Shown piece by piece: positions 1 through 8,912 of a DNA stretch of 64,000 nt. Position numbers and translations under genes: made by a program. Positions within the stretch are counted from its first letter, which is position 1, and every line of letters begins with the position of its first letter. Where the stretch lies: positions 119,324-183,323 of the forward strand of contig JAEWJZ010000025.1 of the NCBI GenBank assembly GCA_023386315.1, given 5' to 3'. The notes under the pieces were generated by a model. The model saw only the letters and a list, made by a program, of their open reading frames with translations, searched no databases and was not told where the DNA came from. This DNA is from Bacillota bacterium. GTDB taxonomy: Bacteria; Bacillota; Clostridia; Lachnospirales; Lachnospiraceae.

Positions 1-1
1 A

Positions 2-853
2 GCTGTTGTTGACATTTTATACGGTCATGTAAATCCAAGCGGAAAACTGGCTGAATCGTTTCCGCATAAGCTGGAGGATAATCCGTCCTATCTTTATTAC
101 GGAGGAGAGAAAGATGTGACAGAATACCGGGAAGGCGTATTTGTAGGATACCGGTATTACGATAAAAAGAATATGGAAGTGCTGTTCCCGTTTGGCCATG
201 GATTAAGTTATACGACTTTTGAATACAGCAATATGAAGGCAGATAAATCATCTGTGAAAGATGATGATGCTGTGACCATTTCACTTGATGTAACCAACAC
301 CGGTAAAGTAAAGGGCAAAGAGGTGGTGCAGATTTACGTGGAAGCGCTGGAAAGTCAGGTTATCCGCCCTGTGAGAGAGCTGCGTGAATTTGCAAAGATT
401 GAATTGGAGCCAGGAGAAACAAAGACAGTTACCTTTACTCTTGGTAAACGTGCTTTTTCCTACTATCATGTGGGATTAAAAGACTGGTTTGCAGAAGCGG
501 GTACCTATCTCATACATGCAGGCTCCTCGTCCAGGGATCTTCGCCAAAAAGTAAGCGTGAAGGCAGAATCTACGGTGAAGGAACCGGTAATTTACCATTT
601 AAACAGCACTATAGGGGATATTTTGTCAGATCCGGATGCTGCGGAGATAATCAAACCTCTTATTGAACGTTATAAAAAAGGAAGTGCAATTGGAAATTCT
701 GACGGAGATGCTGCAAAATCTGCAATTTCACAACAGATGGACGACGCCATGTTCCGATATATACCTCTCCGCCAGATCTTAAGTTTTGCTCCCGATGTCA
801 GTTCTGTAAAAGAATTAAATGAATTAGTAGAACGGATTAATGAAAAGATATAG
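2..853 (+). CDS. GH3 beta-glucosidase, C-terminal part (5' truncated by window edge)
   Basis: The open frame runs in from the left edge, so only about 283 C-terminal residues of a glycoside hydrolase family 3 enzyme are visible. The first codons read ILYGHVNPSGKLAESFP, the typical end of the GH3 alpha/beta sandwich domain. This is followed by EGVFVGYRYYD and FPFGHGLSYTTFEY, the junction into the fibronectin type III-like domain (roughly residues 75-170). The catalytic nucleophile lies upstream, outside the window. About 100 extra residues follow the FnIII domain, which is common in clostridial GH3 enzymes. No export signal can be judged. An internal GTG at 116 would cut into the GH3 domain and is not the start. 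The enzyme probably releases glucose or another hexose from beta-linked oligosaccharides. A hairpin follows the stop, so the next gene is a separate unit. Confidence 0.9.
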   Translation, partial: AVVDILYGHVNPSGKLAESFPHKLEDNPSYLYYGGEKDVTEYREGVFVGYRYYDKKNMEVLFPFGHGLSYTTFEYSNMKADKSSVKDDDAVTISLDVTNTGKVKGKEVVQIYVEALESQVIRPVRELREFAKIELEPGETKTVTFTLGKRAFSYYHVGLKDWFAEAGTYLIHAGSSSRDLRQKVSVKAESTVKEPVIYHLNSTIGDILSDPDAAEIIKPLIERYKKGSAIGNSDGDAAKSAISQQMDDAMFRYIPLRQILSFAPDVSSVKELNELVERINEKI

Positions 854-880
854 CACCATTGTTAAATAACATTGAGGAAG

Positions 881-911
881 AGACGAGCATGAATTGTGCC
901 CGTCTTTTCTT
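881..911 (+). terminator. Rho-independent terminator after the GH3 gene
   Basis: AGACG-A-GCA pairs with TGC-C-CGTCT (one A/C mismatch) around a short loop and runs into TTTTCTT. It lies 27 bases after the GH3 stop codon. Confidence 0.7.
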
Positions 912-1046
912 GATTTCCCGGTTGCCATTGAATTGTATGATTTGATTTGGTATGCTGATAATTATATAAGATTGTCAGCTTAAATCTATTCGAACAATTG
1001 TAATAATATTAAGTTCGTGATACGGTATGGCAGAACGGAGACTACT

Positions 1047-1955
1047 ATGGAAAATATGTTGTATATGAAAGATAATATGGATTCGCCCAATTACGAAGTA
1101 TTTTATAAGGATAATATCCCTTCTGTGGATCATCCTCTCCATTACCATGATTTTCTGGAAATATATTATCATGCTGAGGGAGACTGCGATTATATCATTG
1201 ACAGCCGTATCTATACCCTGAAGCATGGAGATATCGTATTGATCAATAATCAGCGTTTACACCGGGCAGTTATAAAGGATATGACAAAACCGTACCGGCG
1301 GTTTGTCTTATGGCTGGAATATAATTATATTGAAACATTGCTGGGCGGAAAAATTGAATATAATAATATGATAGGAAGGGAAAGCAAGACAGAGGTATTC
1401 CGGCTTCCCAGACAGCAGAGTGAAGAGATCGAATCCATTTTCAGAAAGATGTGCAAGGAGAGCGAGGTAACAGATTTCGCCAGCGCCTGTCTTCAGGAGA
1501 GCTATTTAAGGCAGCTGCTTTTGCTCCTTTGCCGATACAGTCAGAATTTTCAGTCAGTTGAAGAGACTACTTTTGAAAATGACGAAATGATTCAATGTAT
1601 TATGGATTATATTGACCAGCATTATATGGAACCTATTACTTTGGATATGATTGCAAAGCATTTTTTTATGAATAAATATCACCTGATGAGAAAATTTAAA
1701 AAACATACCCGAATGACCATTATGGATTACTGTAAAAAGCGGCGTCTGATTATTGCAAGAAATTATCTGATGGAAGGGGCAAGAATACAAGATATCTATA
1801 AACTAAGCGGGTTTGATGATTATTCTAACTTTTTCAGGGCATTTAAATCTGCGTACCAAATGTCCCCCAGAGACTATAAGAACTATATGATCCAAAGCCA
1901 TAACAGTACCATACAGCTGGCGGTGGACCGCGATCAGATTAATAAGAAACATTAA
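1047..1955 (+). CDS. AraC-family transcriptional regulator with cupin sensor domain
   Basis: This is a 302-residue regulator. The N-terminal half has the cupin pattern of sugar-responsive AraC proteins (HPLHYHDFLEIYYHAEG, then LKHGDIVLIN). The C-terminal third holds two helix-turn-helix motifs (LDMIAKHFFMNKYHLMRKFK and IYKLSGFDDYSNFFRAFK). The ATG at 1047 is preferred over the GTG at 1017 because GGAG lies just upstream of it. The gene faces the same way as the ABC operon that follows, with a promoter-like gap between them, so it probably activates the sugar-binding protein, permease and sucrose phosphorylase genes. The inducing sugar cannot be read from sequence. Confidence 0.9.
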   Translation: MENMLYMKDNMDSPNYEVFYKDNIPSVDHPLHYHDFLEIYYHAEGDCDYIIDSRIYTLKHGDIVLINNQRLHRAVIKDMTKPYRRFVLWLEYNYIETLLGGKIEYNNMIGRESKTEVFRLPRQQSEEIESIFRKMCKESEVTDFASACLQESYLRQLLLLLCRYSQNFQSVEETTFENDEMIQCIMDYIDQHYMEPITLDMIAKHFFMNKYHLMRKFKKHTRMTIMDYCKKRRLIIARNYLMEGARIQDIYKLSGFDDYSNFFRAFKSAYQMSPRDYKNYMIQSHNSTIQLAVDRDQINKKH

Positions 1956-1969
1956 AGTCAGAAATTGTC

Positions 1970-2028
1970 AACATTTGCAATGTTCACGCCAGTTTTCGTT
2001 ATTTATTCTGGATTCATAATGTTATAAT
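1970..2028 (+). promoter_or_regulatory. Candidate promoter and operator of the ABC/sucrose phosphorylase operon
   Basis: A perfect inverted repeat AACATT-TGC-AATGTT occupies 1970-1984, and a TATAAT box lies at 2023-2028. No good -35 box sits 17 bases upstream of it, as expected for an activator-dependent promoter. Assignment to the neighbouring AraC protein is inference. Confidence 0.5.
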
Positions 2029-2096
2029 TTATACAAGAGATTGTAATGGATCTCAGAGAAAAATGGCAATATGTACAATGAGAAGGAGGATTATTT

Positions 2097-3443
2097 ATGA
2101 AAAAGGCTATTAGTTTTTTATTGGCTGGTGTTATGGCAGCATCCTTGACTGCCTGCTCCGGTTCCGTGAAAGAAACGGCTCCTGCAAAACAGGAAGATGC
2201 AAAAGCAACAGAACAAACCAGTGAGAGCAAAGGAAGCGGGGAAAAAGTGGAGATTAGTTTCCTTGTAACAAAACCGGAAATTGTTCCCCAGTTCGAAGAG
2301 ACATTCAAACGTTATACAGAATCTCACCCCAATGTGACAATTACTGCAATTCCATTGTCAGGACAGACGATATACGAAAAACTCACATCCCTATATGCAT
2401 CTGGGAATGCACCTACGATCACAATGGTAGGAGGACCGGAATTTACATCCTTTAAAGATAATTTCTTAGATATTACGGATACCGATTTTGCTAAAAAGGT
2501 TTATAGCTGGGCACAGGATAAGACGAAATCAGACGGAAAAGTTCTTGCTGTTCCCACAACCGCTGAAGGCATCGGCATTATGTATAACAAAAAAGTAATT
2601 GAGGCAGCTACTGGAAAAGAGTTTGATCCATCCTCCATTAAATCAAGAAAAGATTTCGCACAGCTTTTAGAAGAGATTTCAAAGACTGAGTATGCACCAG
2701 TTCAGATCACCAATAAGGACTGGCTGTTAGGCTCTCATCTGACTTCTGTTTTATATGGCGCAGTAAGTAAGAATTATGATGAGAGACAGGCTGTCATTGA
2801 GGCATGCCGCAAGGGAGAATACAATTTTGCTGACAGCCAGGTGTTTAACAATTGGATGGATACCTTTGATCTTCTTATGAAATACAACAAATACGCCAAG
2901 GCACCACTTGCTAATGCTTATGAGGATGATCAGTTAACAATGGCAAGTGATGAAGTTGCATTCTGGCCTATCGGTAATTATATTTATCCAAACATTGTAG
3001 ATATTAACCCGGATGCCCAGGTTGGCCTGATGCCTTATCCAATGGGAGATGATGAAGCAGCTGTTGGAAATAAGGAAATTGTATTATCTTATTCCATGTT
3101 TGCCATTGATGCAAAGCAGTCCAAACCGGAACAGCAGGCAGCAGCCATCGATTTCTTTAACTGGCTGGTTACTTCCAAAGATGGTCAGGATTCCTATGTT
3201 AACACACTTATGTTTGTACCGATTTTTGAAGGTTTTGAGATACAGCCCACCAATCCGGTAGCAAAGCAGATTGTTTCTTATATGGAACAGGGAAATACTC
3301 TGGAGAGAATGAGCGATTATTTCCCAGCTGGTGTTATGAATCAGTTTGGTGCAACCATGCAGCAATATCTGGATGGAAAAATAACCAGAGCCGATGTTGC
3401 CAATCAGTTTAAGGATAAATGGGTGGAATTCTCCAAGAAATAA
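2097..3443 (+). CDS. ABC transporter sugar-binding lipoprotein (family 1)
   Basis: This 448-residue extracellular solute-binding protein begins with a lipoprotein signal peptide, MKKAISFLLAGVMAASLTAC, with the lipobox cysteine at residue 20, then a Ser/Lys/Glu-rich linker. The body matches the MalE/MsmE/UgpB class of carbohydrate-binding proteins (for example TITMVGGPEF, AVPTTAEGIGIMYNKKV, EVAFWPIGNY). It follows a strong AGGAGG site. The protein is anchored to the outer face of the membrane and delivers a sugar or oligosaccharide to the two permeases encoded next. Sucrose phosphorylase at the end of the operon makes sucrose or a sucrose-containing oligosaccharide the likely ligand, but this is inferred from position. 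Confidence 0.93.
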   Translation: MKKAISFLLAGVMAASLTACSGSVKETAPAKQEDAKATEQTSESKGSGEKVEISFLVTKPEIVPQFEETFKRYTESHPNVTITAIPLSGQTIYEKLTSLYASGNAPTITMVGGPEFTSFKDNFLDITDTDFAKKVYSWAQDKTKSDGKVLAVPTTAEGIGIMYNKKVIEAATGKEFDPSSIKSRKDFAQLLEEISKTEYAPVQITNKDWLLGSHLTSVLYGAVSKNYDERQAVIEACRKGEYNFADSQVFNNWMDTFDLLMKYNKYAKAPLANAYEDDQLTMASDEVAFWPIGNYIYPNIVDINPDAQVGLMPYPMGDDEAAVGNKEIVLSYSMFAIDAKQSKPEQQAAAIDFFNWLVTSKDGQDSYVNTLMFVPIFEGFEIQPTNPVAKQIVSYMEQGNTLERMSDYFPAGVMNQFGATMQQYLDGKITRADVANQFKDKWVEFSKK

Positions 3444-3463
3444 AAGATGAAATGGGAGATATT

Positions 3464-4354
3464 ATGTATAAAGAAAAATCAAATTTGAAAAGTTTTCAGG
3501 TTTTTGCTACATTTGGGTTAATCCCTCTGTTGGTTTTTGGTATCGTAGTACTCATCCCTTTCTTTTCCGGTCTGTTTTTATCGCTTACGAATTGGAATGG
3601 TTCCTTAGACGGCAAAATTGAGTTTATAGGAATCGGAAATTATATTTCAGCAGTCAGGGACCCCGCATTCTGGGGTTCCCTGGGTAAAACGTTTTATTAT
3701 GTTTTCTTTGTTATGATCTTAACAAATACATCTGCTTTTTTATTCGGTTTGCTGGTAACCAGCGGTATGAAGGGACAGAATTTTTACAGAGCGGGGTATT
3801 TTACGCCTAATCTGATCGGCGGCGTGATTTTAGGATATATCTGGCAGTTCATCTTCTCCAGAGTATTTGTTTATTTCGGTACAAAAACCGGAATCCCATT
3901 TTTTGAAATCAGCTGGCTGACAGAACCTCACGCAGCTTTATGGGCACTGATCATCGTGGGTGTCTGGCAGAATGCCGGTTATATGATGTTAATTTATATT
4001 GCGGGCTTTGTTGGAATTGATAAAAGTCTGATTGAAGCGGCGCGAATGGATGGGGCGAGCCCCCTTCAGATGCTTCAGAAAATAAAGATACCCATGATGG
4101 TGCCGGCATTTACCATCACGCTGTTTCTCACACTTAGAAAGGCATTTATGGTTTATGATGTGAACTTATCCCTGACAAAGGGAGGGCCTTACAACACCAC
4201 GGAGCTGATTTCCATGCATGTCTACAATGAAGCATTCTTAAACCAGAACATGGGTCCTGGTCAGGCAAAGGCATTTTTGCTGTTTATTCTGGTCGCTGTT
4301 ATTGCGGTTGCCCAGGTAGCAGTTTTAAAGAAGAAGGAGGTTGATGCCATATGA
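3464..4354 (+). CDS. Sugar ABC transporter permease (MalF/UgpA type)
   Basis: This 296-residue inner-membrane permease has about six hydrophobic segments. Its EAA loop reads EAARMDGASPLQMLQKIKIPMM, the contact site for the ATPase. The ATG at 3464 is chosen over upstream ATGs in the same frame because GGGAG precedes it and because the upstream start would overlap the binding-protein gene. It pairs with the next permease to form the membrane pore. No ATP-binding gene lies in the operon, so the transporter probably borrows a shared MsmK/MsiK-type ATPase encoded elsewhere. Confidence 0.93.
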   Translation: MYKEKSNLKSFQVFATFGLIPLLVFGIVVLIPFFSGLFLSLTNWNGSLDGKIEFIGIGNYISAVRDPAFWGSLGKTFYYVFFVMILTNTSAFLFGLLVTSGMKGQNFYRAGYFTPNLIGGVILGYIWQFIFSRVFVYFGTKTGIPFFEISWLTEPHAALWALIIVGVWQNAGYMMLIYIAGFVGIDKSLIEAARMDGASPLQMLQKIKIPMMVPAFTITLFLTLRKAFMVYDVNLSLTKGGPYNTTELISMHVYNEAFLNQNMGPGQAKAFLLFILVAVIAVAQVAVLKKKEVDAI

Positions 4355-5178
4355 TGACACAAAGAAGAATCAACTCCCTGATAAAACAGTTGTTTGCTAT
4401 TCTGTTTTTAATTTTTATGCTTTTACCTTTCTTTCTTGTCCTGATTAATGCATTAAAACCAAGAATTGAAATTATTAAAAACCCCATGGCGCTTCCCCAT
4501 GCCCTGTCACTGGCCAATTTTACAAAAGCCTGGGTGACCATGAAATTCGGAACGGTACTGATGAATACCGCTTATATCACGGCATTTTCTCAGATTCTGC
4601 TGATTGTATTTGGTGCAATGCTTTCTTATATGCTGGTTCGCTGGGATTTTAAAGCCAACAAAATTATTTTTACAGTATTAATCTGTGCCATGATTATACC
4701 GTTTCAGTCATTAATGATTCCGTTTGTCAGTATTTTTGGAAAACTGGGACTTATGAACAGCCGGACAGCCCTGATATTTTTCTACATGGGCTTTGGTATG
4801 CCTATGACTACGTTTATGTATCACGGCTTTATGAAAGGCATATCAAGAGAGATGGAGGAAGCGGCCCTGATTGATGGCTGTTCCCATTTTTACTGCTTCT
4901 GGAAAATCGTATTTCCTAATTTAAAGCCAATTACAACCACAATATTAATTGTTAATATATTATGGATCTGGAATGATTTTCTTCTTCCTTCTTTAGTTCT
5001 CATCAAAGATAAGAACAGGACAATTCCACTTTCCACATTCTATTTCTTTGGTGAATATACCGCGGAACTGGGTCTGGCAATGGCTGCTTTAATTTTAAGT
5101 GTTTTGCCTGTTGTTGTGATTTATCTTTTCCTTCAGAAGCAGATTGTGACAGGGGTCATGGATGGGGCTATTAAATAA
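4351..5178 (+). CDS. Sugar ABC transporter permease (MalG/UgpE type)
   Basis: This 275-residue permease overlaps the previous stop by four bases and uses AGGAGG upstream, so the two permeases are translationally coupled. It shows six hydrophobic segments and the EAA motif EEAALIDGCSHFYCFWKIVFP. It forms the second half of the sugar import channel with the preceding MalF-like subunit. Confidence 0.93.
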   Translation: MMTQRRINSLIKQLFAILFLIFMLLPFFLVLINALKPRIEIIKNPMALPHALSLANFTKAWVTMKFGTVLMNTAYITAFSQILLIVFGAMLSYMLVRWDFKANKIIFTVLICAMIIPFQSLMIPFVSIFGKLGLMNSRTALIFFYMGFGMPMTTFMYHGFMKGISREMEEAALIDGCSHFYCFWKIVFPNLKPITTTILIVNILWIWNDFLLPSLVLIKDKNRTIPLSTFYFFGEYTAELGLAMAALILSVLPVVVIYLFLQKQIVTGVMDGAIK

Positions 5179-5193
5179 TGGAGGTAAGCTGAC

Positions 5194-6633
5194 TTGAATA
5201 TATCAAACAAAATAATGCTGATAACCTATCCGGACAGCATTGGAGGAAATCTGGTTACATTAAGAAATGTACTGAAAGAGTATTTTGAAGATGCCGTTGG
5301 AGGAATACATATTCTGCCCTTTTTTCCTTCCAGCGGAGACCGGGGATTTTCCCCCATTACGTATGAAACTGTAGAACCTGCTTTTGGAGACTGGGCTGAT
5401 ATTAAAAAACTGTCAGAAACATATTATCTGATGTGTGATGTGATGGTAAATCATGTTTCCAAAAGGAGTAAAGAATTTCTGGATTATCTTGAGAAAGGCG
5501 AAGCTTCCCCTTTTGCGGACATGTTCCTTGATTATGAGCAGTTTTGGGGAGAGGGAAGACCGGATGAACGGGATATGCACCTACTCTACCGGCGAAAGGA
5601 TGGAGAGCCATATCAGAGTTTTGTCCGGGCAGATGGAAAAACCGTGAAGCTTTGGTGCACCTTTACCAATGAGCAGATTGATCTGGATCTTCGGACAGAG
5701 ACAGCAAAGCAATACTTGAGAGATAATTTCAATCATCTTGCATTAAATGGCATCAGCATTATTCGCCTTGATGCACTTGGCTATGTGGTGAAAAAATTGG
5801 ATACAAGCTGTTTTATGGTTGAACCGGATATCTGGAACGTGATTGATGAGATAACCGGGATGGCCGGTGACAGGGCATGGCTGCTGCCGGAAATTCATGA
5901 TACATGGGAGACAGCAAAGAAGTTAGAAGAGCATCAAGTCTGGAGCTATGATTTTGTACTGCCGTTCCTGATGCTTCATGCCATCTATACCGGGGACACA
6001 AAAAAGCTGGCAGGCTGGCTGGAAGCAGCTCCCCGTACACAATTCACGGTTTTGGATACTCATGACGGAATTGGTGTATATGATGCCTATGACTGGGTTA
6101 ATGAAGAGGAAGCTGCCGCATTAATTGAACGGATCGAAGACCGCTTAAGCTATCAGTTTAAGCCGCTGAACCCGGAGAAGAAACGGTTTAAAAAGGCATA
6201 TCAGCTTTACACAACCTACTTTTCAGCGCTTCATGAAAATGAGCAGGCATATTTACTTGCCCGTGCGGTACAGTTCTTTGCGCCGGGAATCCCTCAGGTG
6301 TATTACGTTGGAATGCTGGCAGGTGAAAATGATTATGCAGCACTGGAACAGTCAGAAGATCACAGATCCATTAACCGCCATAATTATACAATGGAAGAAA
6401 TCAGAGCCTGTGCCCAGAAAGGTGTTGTGAAAAAATTAAGATCACTGATGCAATTTCGAAATACGTTCGGTGCATTTGATGGAGATCTGGAGGTTACTGT
6501 CCCTTCAGAGGGGGTCTTAATTATGAGAAGGACTGCGAATGATAAGTGGGCGGAGCTGATCTGCAATTTTGCAGCTTTGGATTTTTCCATTTGTTATATG
6601 GAACAGGGAACCACGCAGAGGCTTAAGCTTTAA
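5194..6633 (+). CDS. gtfA: Sucrose phosphorylase (GH13_18)
   Basis: This 479-residue cytosolic enzyme, by family knowledge, converts sucrose and phosphate to alpha-glucose 1-phosphate and fructose. Characteristic stretches are LITYPDSIGGNLVTLRNVL, GGIHILPFFPSSGDRGF, the nucleophile Asp193 in IIRLDALGY, the acid/base Glu233 in LLPEIHD, VLDTHDGIGVYDAYD, and AVQFFAPGIPQVYYVG. Length and catalytic positions match characterised bacterial sucrose phosphorylases. The start is TTG at 5194, preceded by GGAGGT; no ATG fits the conserved N-terminus. It is the last gene of the ABC operon, so the imported sugar is phosphorolysed at no ATP cost. A related phosphorylase such as sucrose-6-phosphate phosphorylase cannot be excluded, but an ABC rather than a PTS partner argues for the unphosphorylated substrate. 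Confidence 0.9.
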   Translation: MNISNKIMLITYPDSIGGNLVTLRNVLKEYFEDAVGGIHILPFFPSSGDRGFSPITYETVEPAFGDWADIKKLSETYYLMCDVMVNHVSKRSKEFLDYLEKGEASPFADMFLDYEQFWGEGRPDERDMHLLYRRKDGEPYQSFVRADGKTVKLWCTFTNEQIDLDLRTETAKQYLRDNFNHLALNGISIIRLDALGYVVKKLDTSCFMVEPDIWNVIDEITGMAGDRAWLLPEIHDTWETAKKLEEHQVWSYDFVLPFLMLHAIYTGDTKKLAGWLEAAPRTQFTVLDTHDGIGVYDAYDWVNEEEAAALIERIEDRLSYQFKPLNPEKKRFKKAYQLYTTYFSALHENEQAYLLARAVQFFAPGIPQVYYVGMLAGENDYAALEQSEDHRSINRHNYTMEEIRACAQKGVVKKLRSLMQFRNTFGAFDGDLEVTVPSEGVLIMRRTANDKWAELICNFAALDFSICYMEQGTTQRLKL

Positions 6634-6642
6634 TTATATTTT

Positions 6643-6684
6643 GGGGTATATTTCCCCAGACAGGTGAGGTCCGGGGAAATACCC
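6643..6684. terminator. Bidirectional terminator-like hairpin between convergent genes
   Basis: GGGTAT(AT)TTCCCC pairs with GGGGAAATACCC across a 15-base loop between the sucrose phosphorylase and the opposite-strand DJ-1 gene. The T tract on the plus strand is weak. Confidence 0.55.
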
Positions 6685-6694
6685 TGGGCTTTAC

Positions 6695-7288
6695 TTAGTT
6701 CTGATTTCCCTCATAGATGCCGTATTTATAAAATTTATACCAATTAAGAATCTTATTTTCTGGCGCAATATTTAATGCCATAAGAACCTCTCTTGCAAAT
6801 TCCAAAGGCGAAACTCCATTTGCAGTAATGATTTTTTCATCTCTTACCGCCGGCTCCACAATATAGTTTTTTTCTCCTGTATAAGCATTTTTGGCCCACT
6901 GCTTTAAATTATCGCAGTCATTGCTGGTATGCCGGACGTCATTTAACAGCCCAATTGTACCCAGGAATGCGGAAGCATCACAGATGCCAGCTAAAATTCT
7001 TCCATCATGAAAACATCTTTCTGCCAGGGGCCGGATCTGCTGTGCTGATTCACCCCTCCAAGAGGTCCCGCCGATAAGGATGAGAGCCTCATAAGCCTTT
7101 GGCATATCATGGATATCATAATCAGGAATAACCCGGAATCCGCCAATGGATTCCACTGCCTTCTTTTCTAAAGAAACAGTTTTTACATCATATTGATCCG
7201 GATCAAATGTCCGGATGGCGGTAGATAAATAGGCTGCTTCCCAATCTGCAAATCCTTCTAAAATTACAAATAATACATTCTTTTTCAT
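6695..7288 (-). CDS. DJ-1/PfpI family protein
   Basis: This 197-residue single-domain protein belongs to the class I glutamine-amidotransferase-like DJ-1/PfpI superfamily. The nucleophile elbow LAGICDASAFLG places Cys103 as the conserved cysteine, and LILIGGTSWRG forms the preceding strand-turn. Close homologues are annotated as proteases, glyoxalases or stress proteins, and the actual activity here is unknown. No export signal is present. It lies upstream-to-downstream behind the pyridoxamine-oxidase-fold gene on the same strand, so they may be co-transcribed. Confidence 0.85.
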   Translation of the reverse strand: MKKNVLFVILEGFADWEAAYLSTAIRTFDPDQYDVKTVSLEKKAVESIGGFRVIPDYDIHDMPKAYEALILIGGTSWRGESAQQIRPLAERCFHDGRILAGICDASAFLGTIGLLNDVRHTSNDCDNLKQWAKNAYTGEKNYIVEPAVRDEKIITANGVSPLEFAREVLMALNIAPENKILNWYKFYKYGIYEGNQN

Positions 7289-7341
7289 AATATTCTCCTG
7301 TTCTTTACCTATCCCAAATTTAATGTAGCAACCGATTTTAT

Positions 7342-7797
7342 TTACATCTCGTGCTTAATGGACATAGCCGTCTGTTTTTTATAATTGATCACATAACCAT
7401 TCCCTGTCTCCATTGATAGAAAACTGGAATAAGAAGGGGTAATCTTAATCAGCCTCATAGCAGGATTATCTTTATATCGGTCAAAATGATGGGGCAGACC
7501 GGACTCAATATAACCTATTACCGGTTCATTGGAATCACTTAACGGATGGGAAAGCAATGTTCCATTACCTCTGATCTGAATGGCATCAATGCTTAAGGCA
7601 ACAGAATTGTTTTTGCTTATCTGCTCATATTTGTTGGAGTCAGCTTCTGTTACAAAGTAAAAACATCCCTCGTAAGTATAAATATTAACGGTTCGGGCAG
7701 AGACACCTTCATTATTTATCGTTGCAAGAACCATCATTTTATCTTGTCCGATTTCTTTTTCTAAACCTTCCAGTGCTTTTTCCACTATTTTATCCAT
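7342..7797 (-). CDS. Pyridoxamine 5'-phosphate oxidase-fold flavoprotein
   Basis: This is a 151-residue protein of the split-barrel FMN-binding class. DKMMVLATINNEGVSARTVN resembles the start of the PNPOx fold, followed by CFYFVTEADSNKYEQI and VALSIDAIQIRGNG. The ATG at 7797 is preceded by AAAGGAGA, which favours it over the in-frame ATG at 7830. These small proteins usually bind FMN, F420 or heme, and the substrate is unknown. It is divergent from the WYL regulator that starts 95 bases away, which may control it. Confidence 0.82.
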   Translation of the reverse strand: MDKIVEKALEGLEKEIGQDKMMVLATINNEGVSARTVNIYTYEGCFYFVTEADSNKYEQISKNNSVALSIDAIQIRGNGTLLSHPLSDSNEPVIGYIESGLPHHFDRYKDNPAMRLIKITPSYSSFLSMETGNGYVINYKKQTAMSIKHEM

Positions 7798-7891
7798 GCT
7801 TGATCTCTCCTTTTTTCTAAAGTATATCATTCCATTGTTGACATCTGTATGTCAATGATTTAAGCTGATCTAAAAAAATGGAAGTGAAGAG

Positions 7892-8827
7892 ATGAAAATA
7901 GACAGGCTTATTGCAATTATCATGATTCTTTTAGAACGGGAGAAAGTAACCGCAAAATATCTGGCAGAGATGTTTGAAGTTTCCATGCGGACGATATACA
8001 GGGATATAGATGTGATTAATCAGGCAGGAATTCCGGTCTTTGCCACCTCGGGACCGGGCGGCGGCGTTGAAATTATGAAAGAATTTAAAGTAGAAAAACG
8101 AATTTTCTCTGCAAACGATATAACCGCACTTCTGATGGGATTATCCAGTATTAAAAATAATCTGCCTGGGGAACAGACCATGGCAGCGCTGGCTAAAGTA
8201 AAGGGGATGATTCCAAAAGAACATCATAAGGAGTGGGAATATCGTGCAAATCAGATGAAAATTGATGCATTACCCTGGTTCAATGCCGGGAATCTGTCTC
8301 ACACAGTTGAATTGATACAGGAGGCGTTAGATCAGCAAAAACTTCTCACATTTCAATACCGGGATATCAGAGATAAAAAAAGCAGCAGAGAAGTAGAACC
8401 CTATCGTCTTTTATGGAAGGGAGAGGCATGGTATCTTCAGGGATATTGTCTGTCACGCCGGGATTTTCGTACCTTTAAGCTGTTAAGAATGAGCGATCTG
8501 TCAATATCGGATCAGGGATTTGAGTTCCGCGATTTTTCCATGGAACGGTTGGATGAAATACAGGCCAGAGATAATTCTCTAACAAGGGTCAAGCTAAGGA
8601 TTCAGGAAGGAGTAAGGGATTTAGTTATAACGCGTTTTGGGGAAGACTGTCTGACTCCCGATGGTCCGGATCATTATATAGCTGAACTAAATATGCCTGT
8701 GGATGATCTGGCCTGTGGATATCTGCTCAGTATGGGAACCAGATGTGTATGTCTGGAACCGGAAGAAATGCGGGAAAAGATGAGACAGCTTTCTTCCGAA
8801 ATCTGTGGATTTTACCAATCTTCGTAA
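7892..8827 (+). CDS. YafY-type HTH/WYL-domain transcriptional regulator
   Basis: This 311-residue regulator has an N-terminal helix-turn-helix of the HTH_11 class (TAKYLAEMFEVSMRTIYRDI, residues about 19-38), a middle region with GPGGGVEIM, and a WYL ligand-sensing domain (VEPYRLLWKGEAWYLQGYC) from about residue 140. A WYL C-terminal extension follows. The family senses nucleotides or small effectors and regulates adjacent genes. It is divergent from the flavoprotein/DJ-1 pair and upstream of the radical SAM gene, so either could be its target. Confidence 0.9.
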   Translation: MKIDRLIAIIMILLEREKVTAKYLAEMFEVSMRTIYRDIDVINQAGIPVFATSGPGGGVEIMKEFKVEKRIFSANDITALLMGLSSIKNNLPGEQTMAALAKVKGMIPKEHHKEWEYRANQMKIDALPWFNAGNLSHTVELIQEALDQQKLLTFQYRDIRDKKSSREVEPYRLLWKGEAWYLQGYCLSRRDFRTFKLLRMSDLSISDQGFEFRDFSMERLDEIQARDNSLTRVKLRIQEGVRDLVITRFGEDCLTPDGPDHYIAELNMPVDDLACGYLLSMGTRCVCLEPEEMREKMRQLSSEICGFYQSS

Positions 8828-8912
8828 GCTTCTATGCCGTACCTTTTCTGCATATAGATAGGATGTACTTTTTTGAAACTGCAAAAGGCTATAAAACGAA
8901 AGGAGTGCATCC

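Noticed and set aside
8828..8912. Possible precursor peptide upstream of the radical SAM gene
   Set aside because: Only a seven-codon frame is present, without a ribosome binding site.
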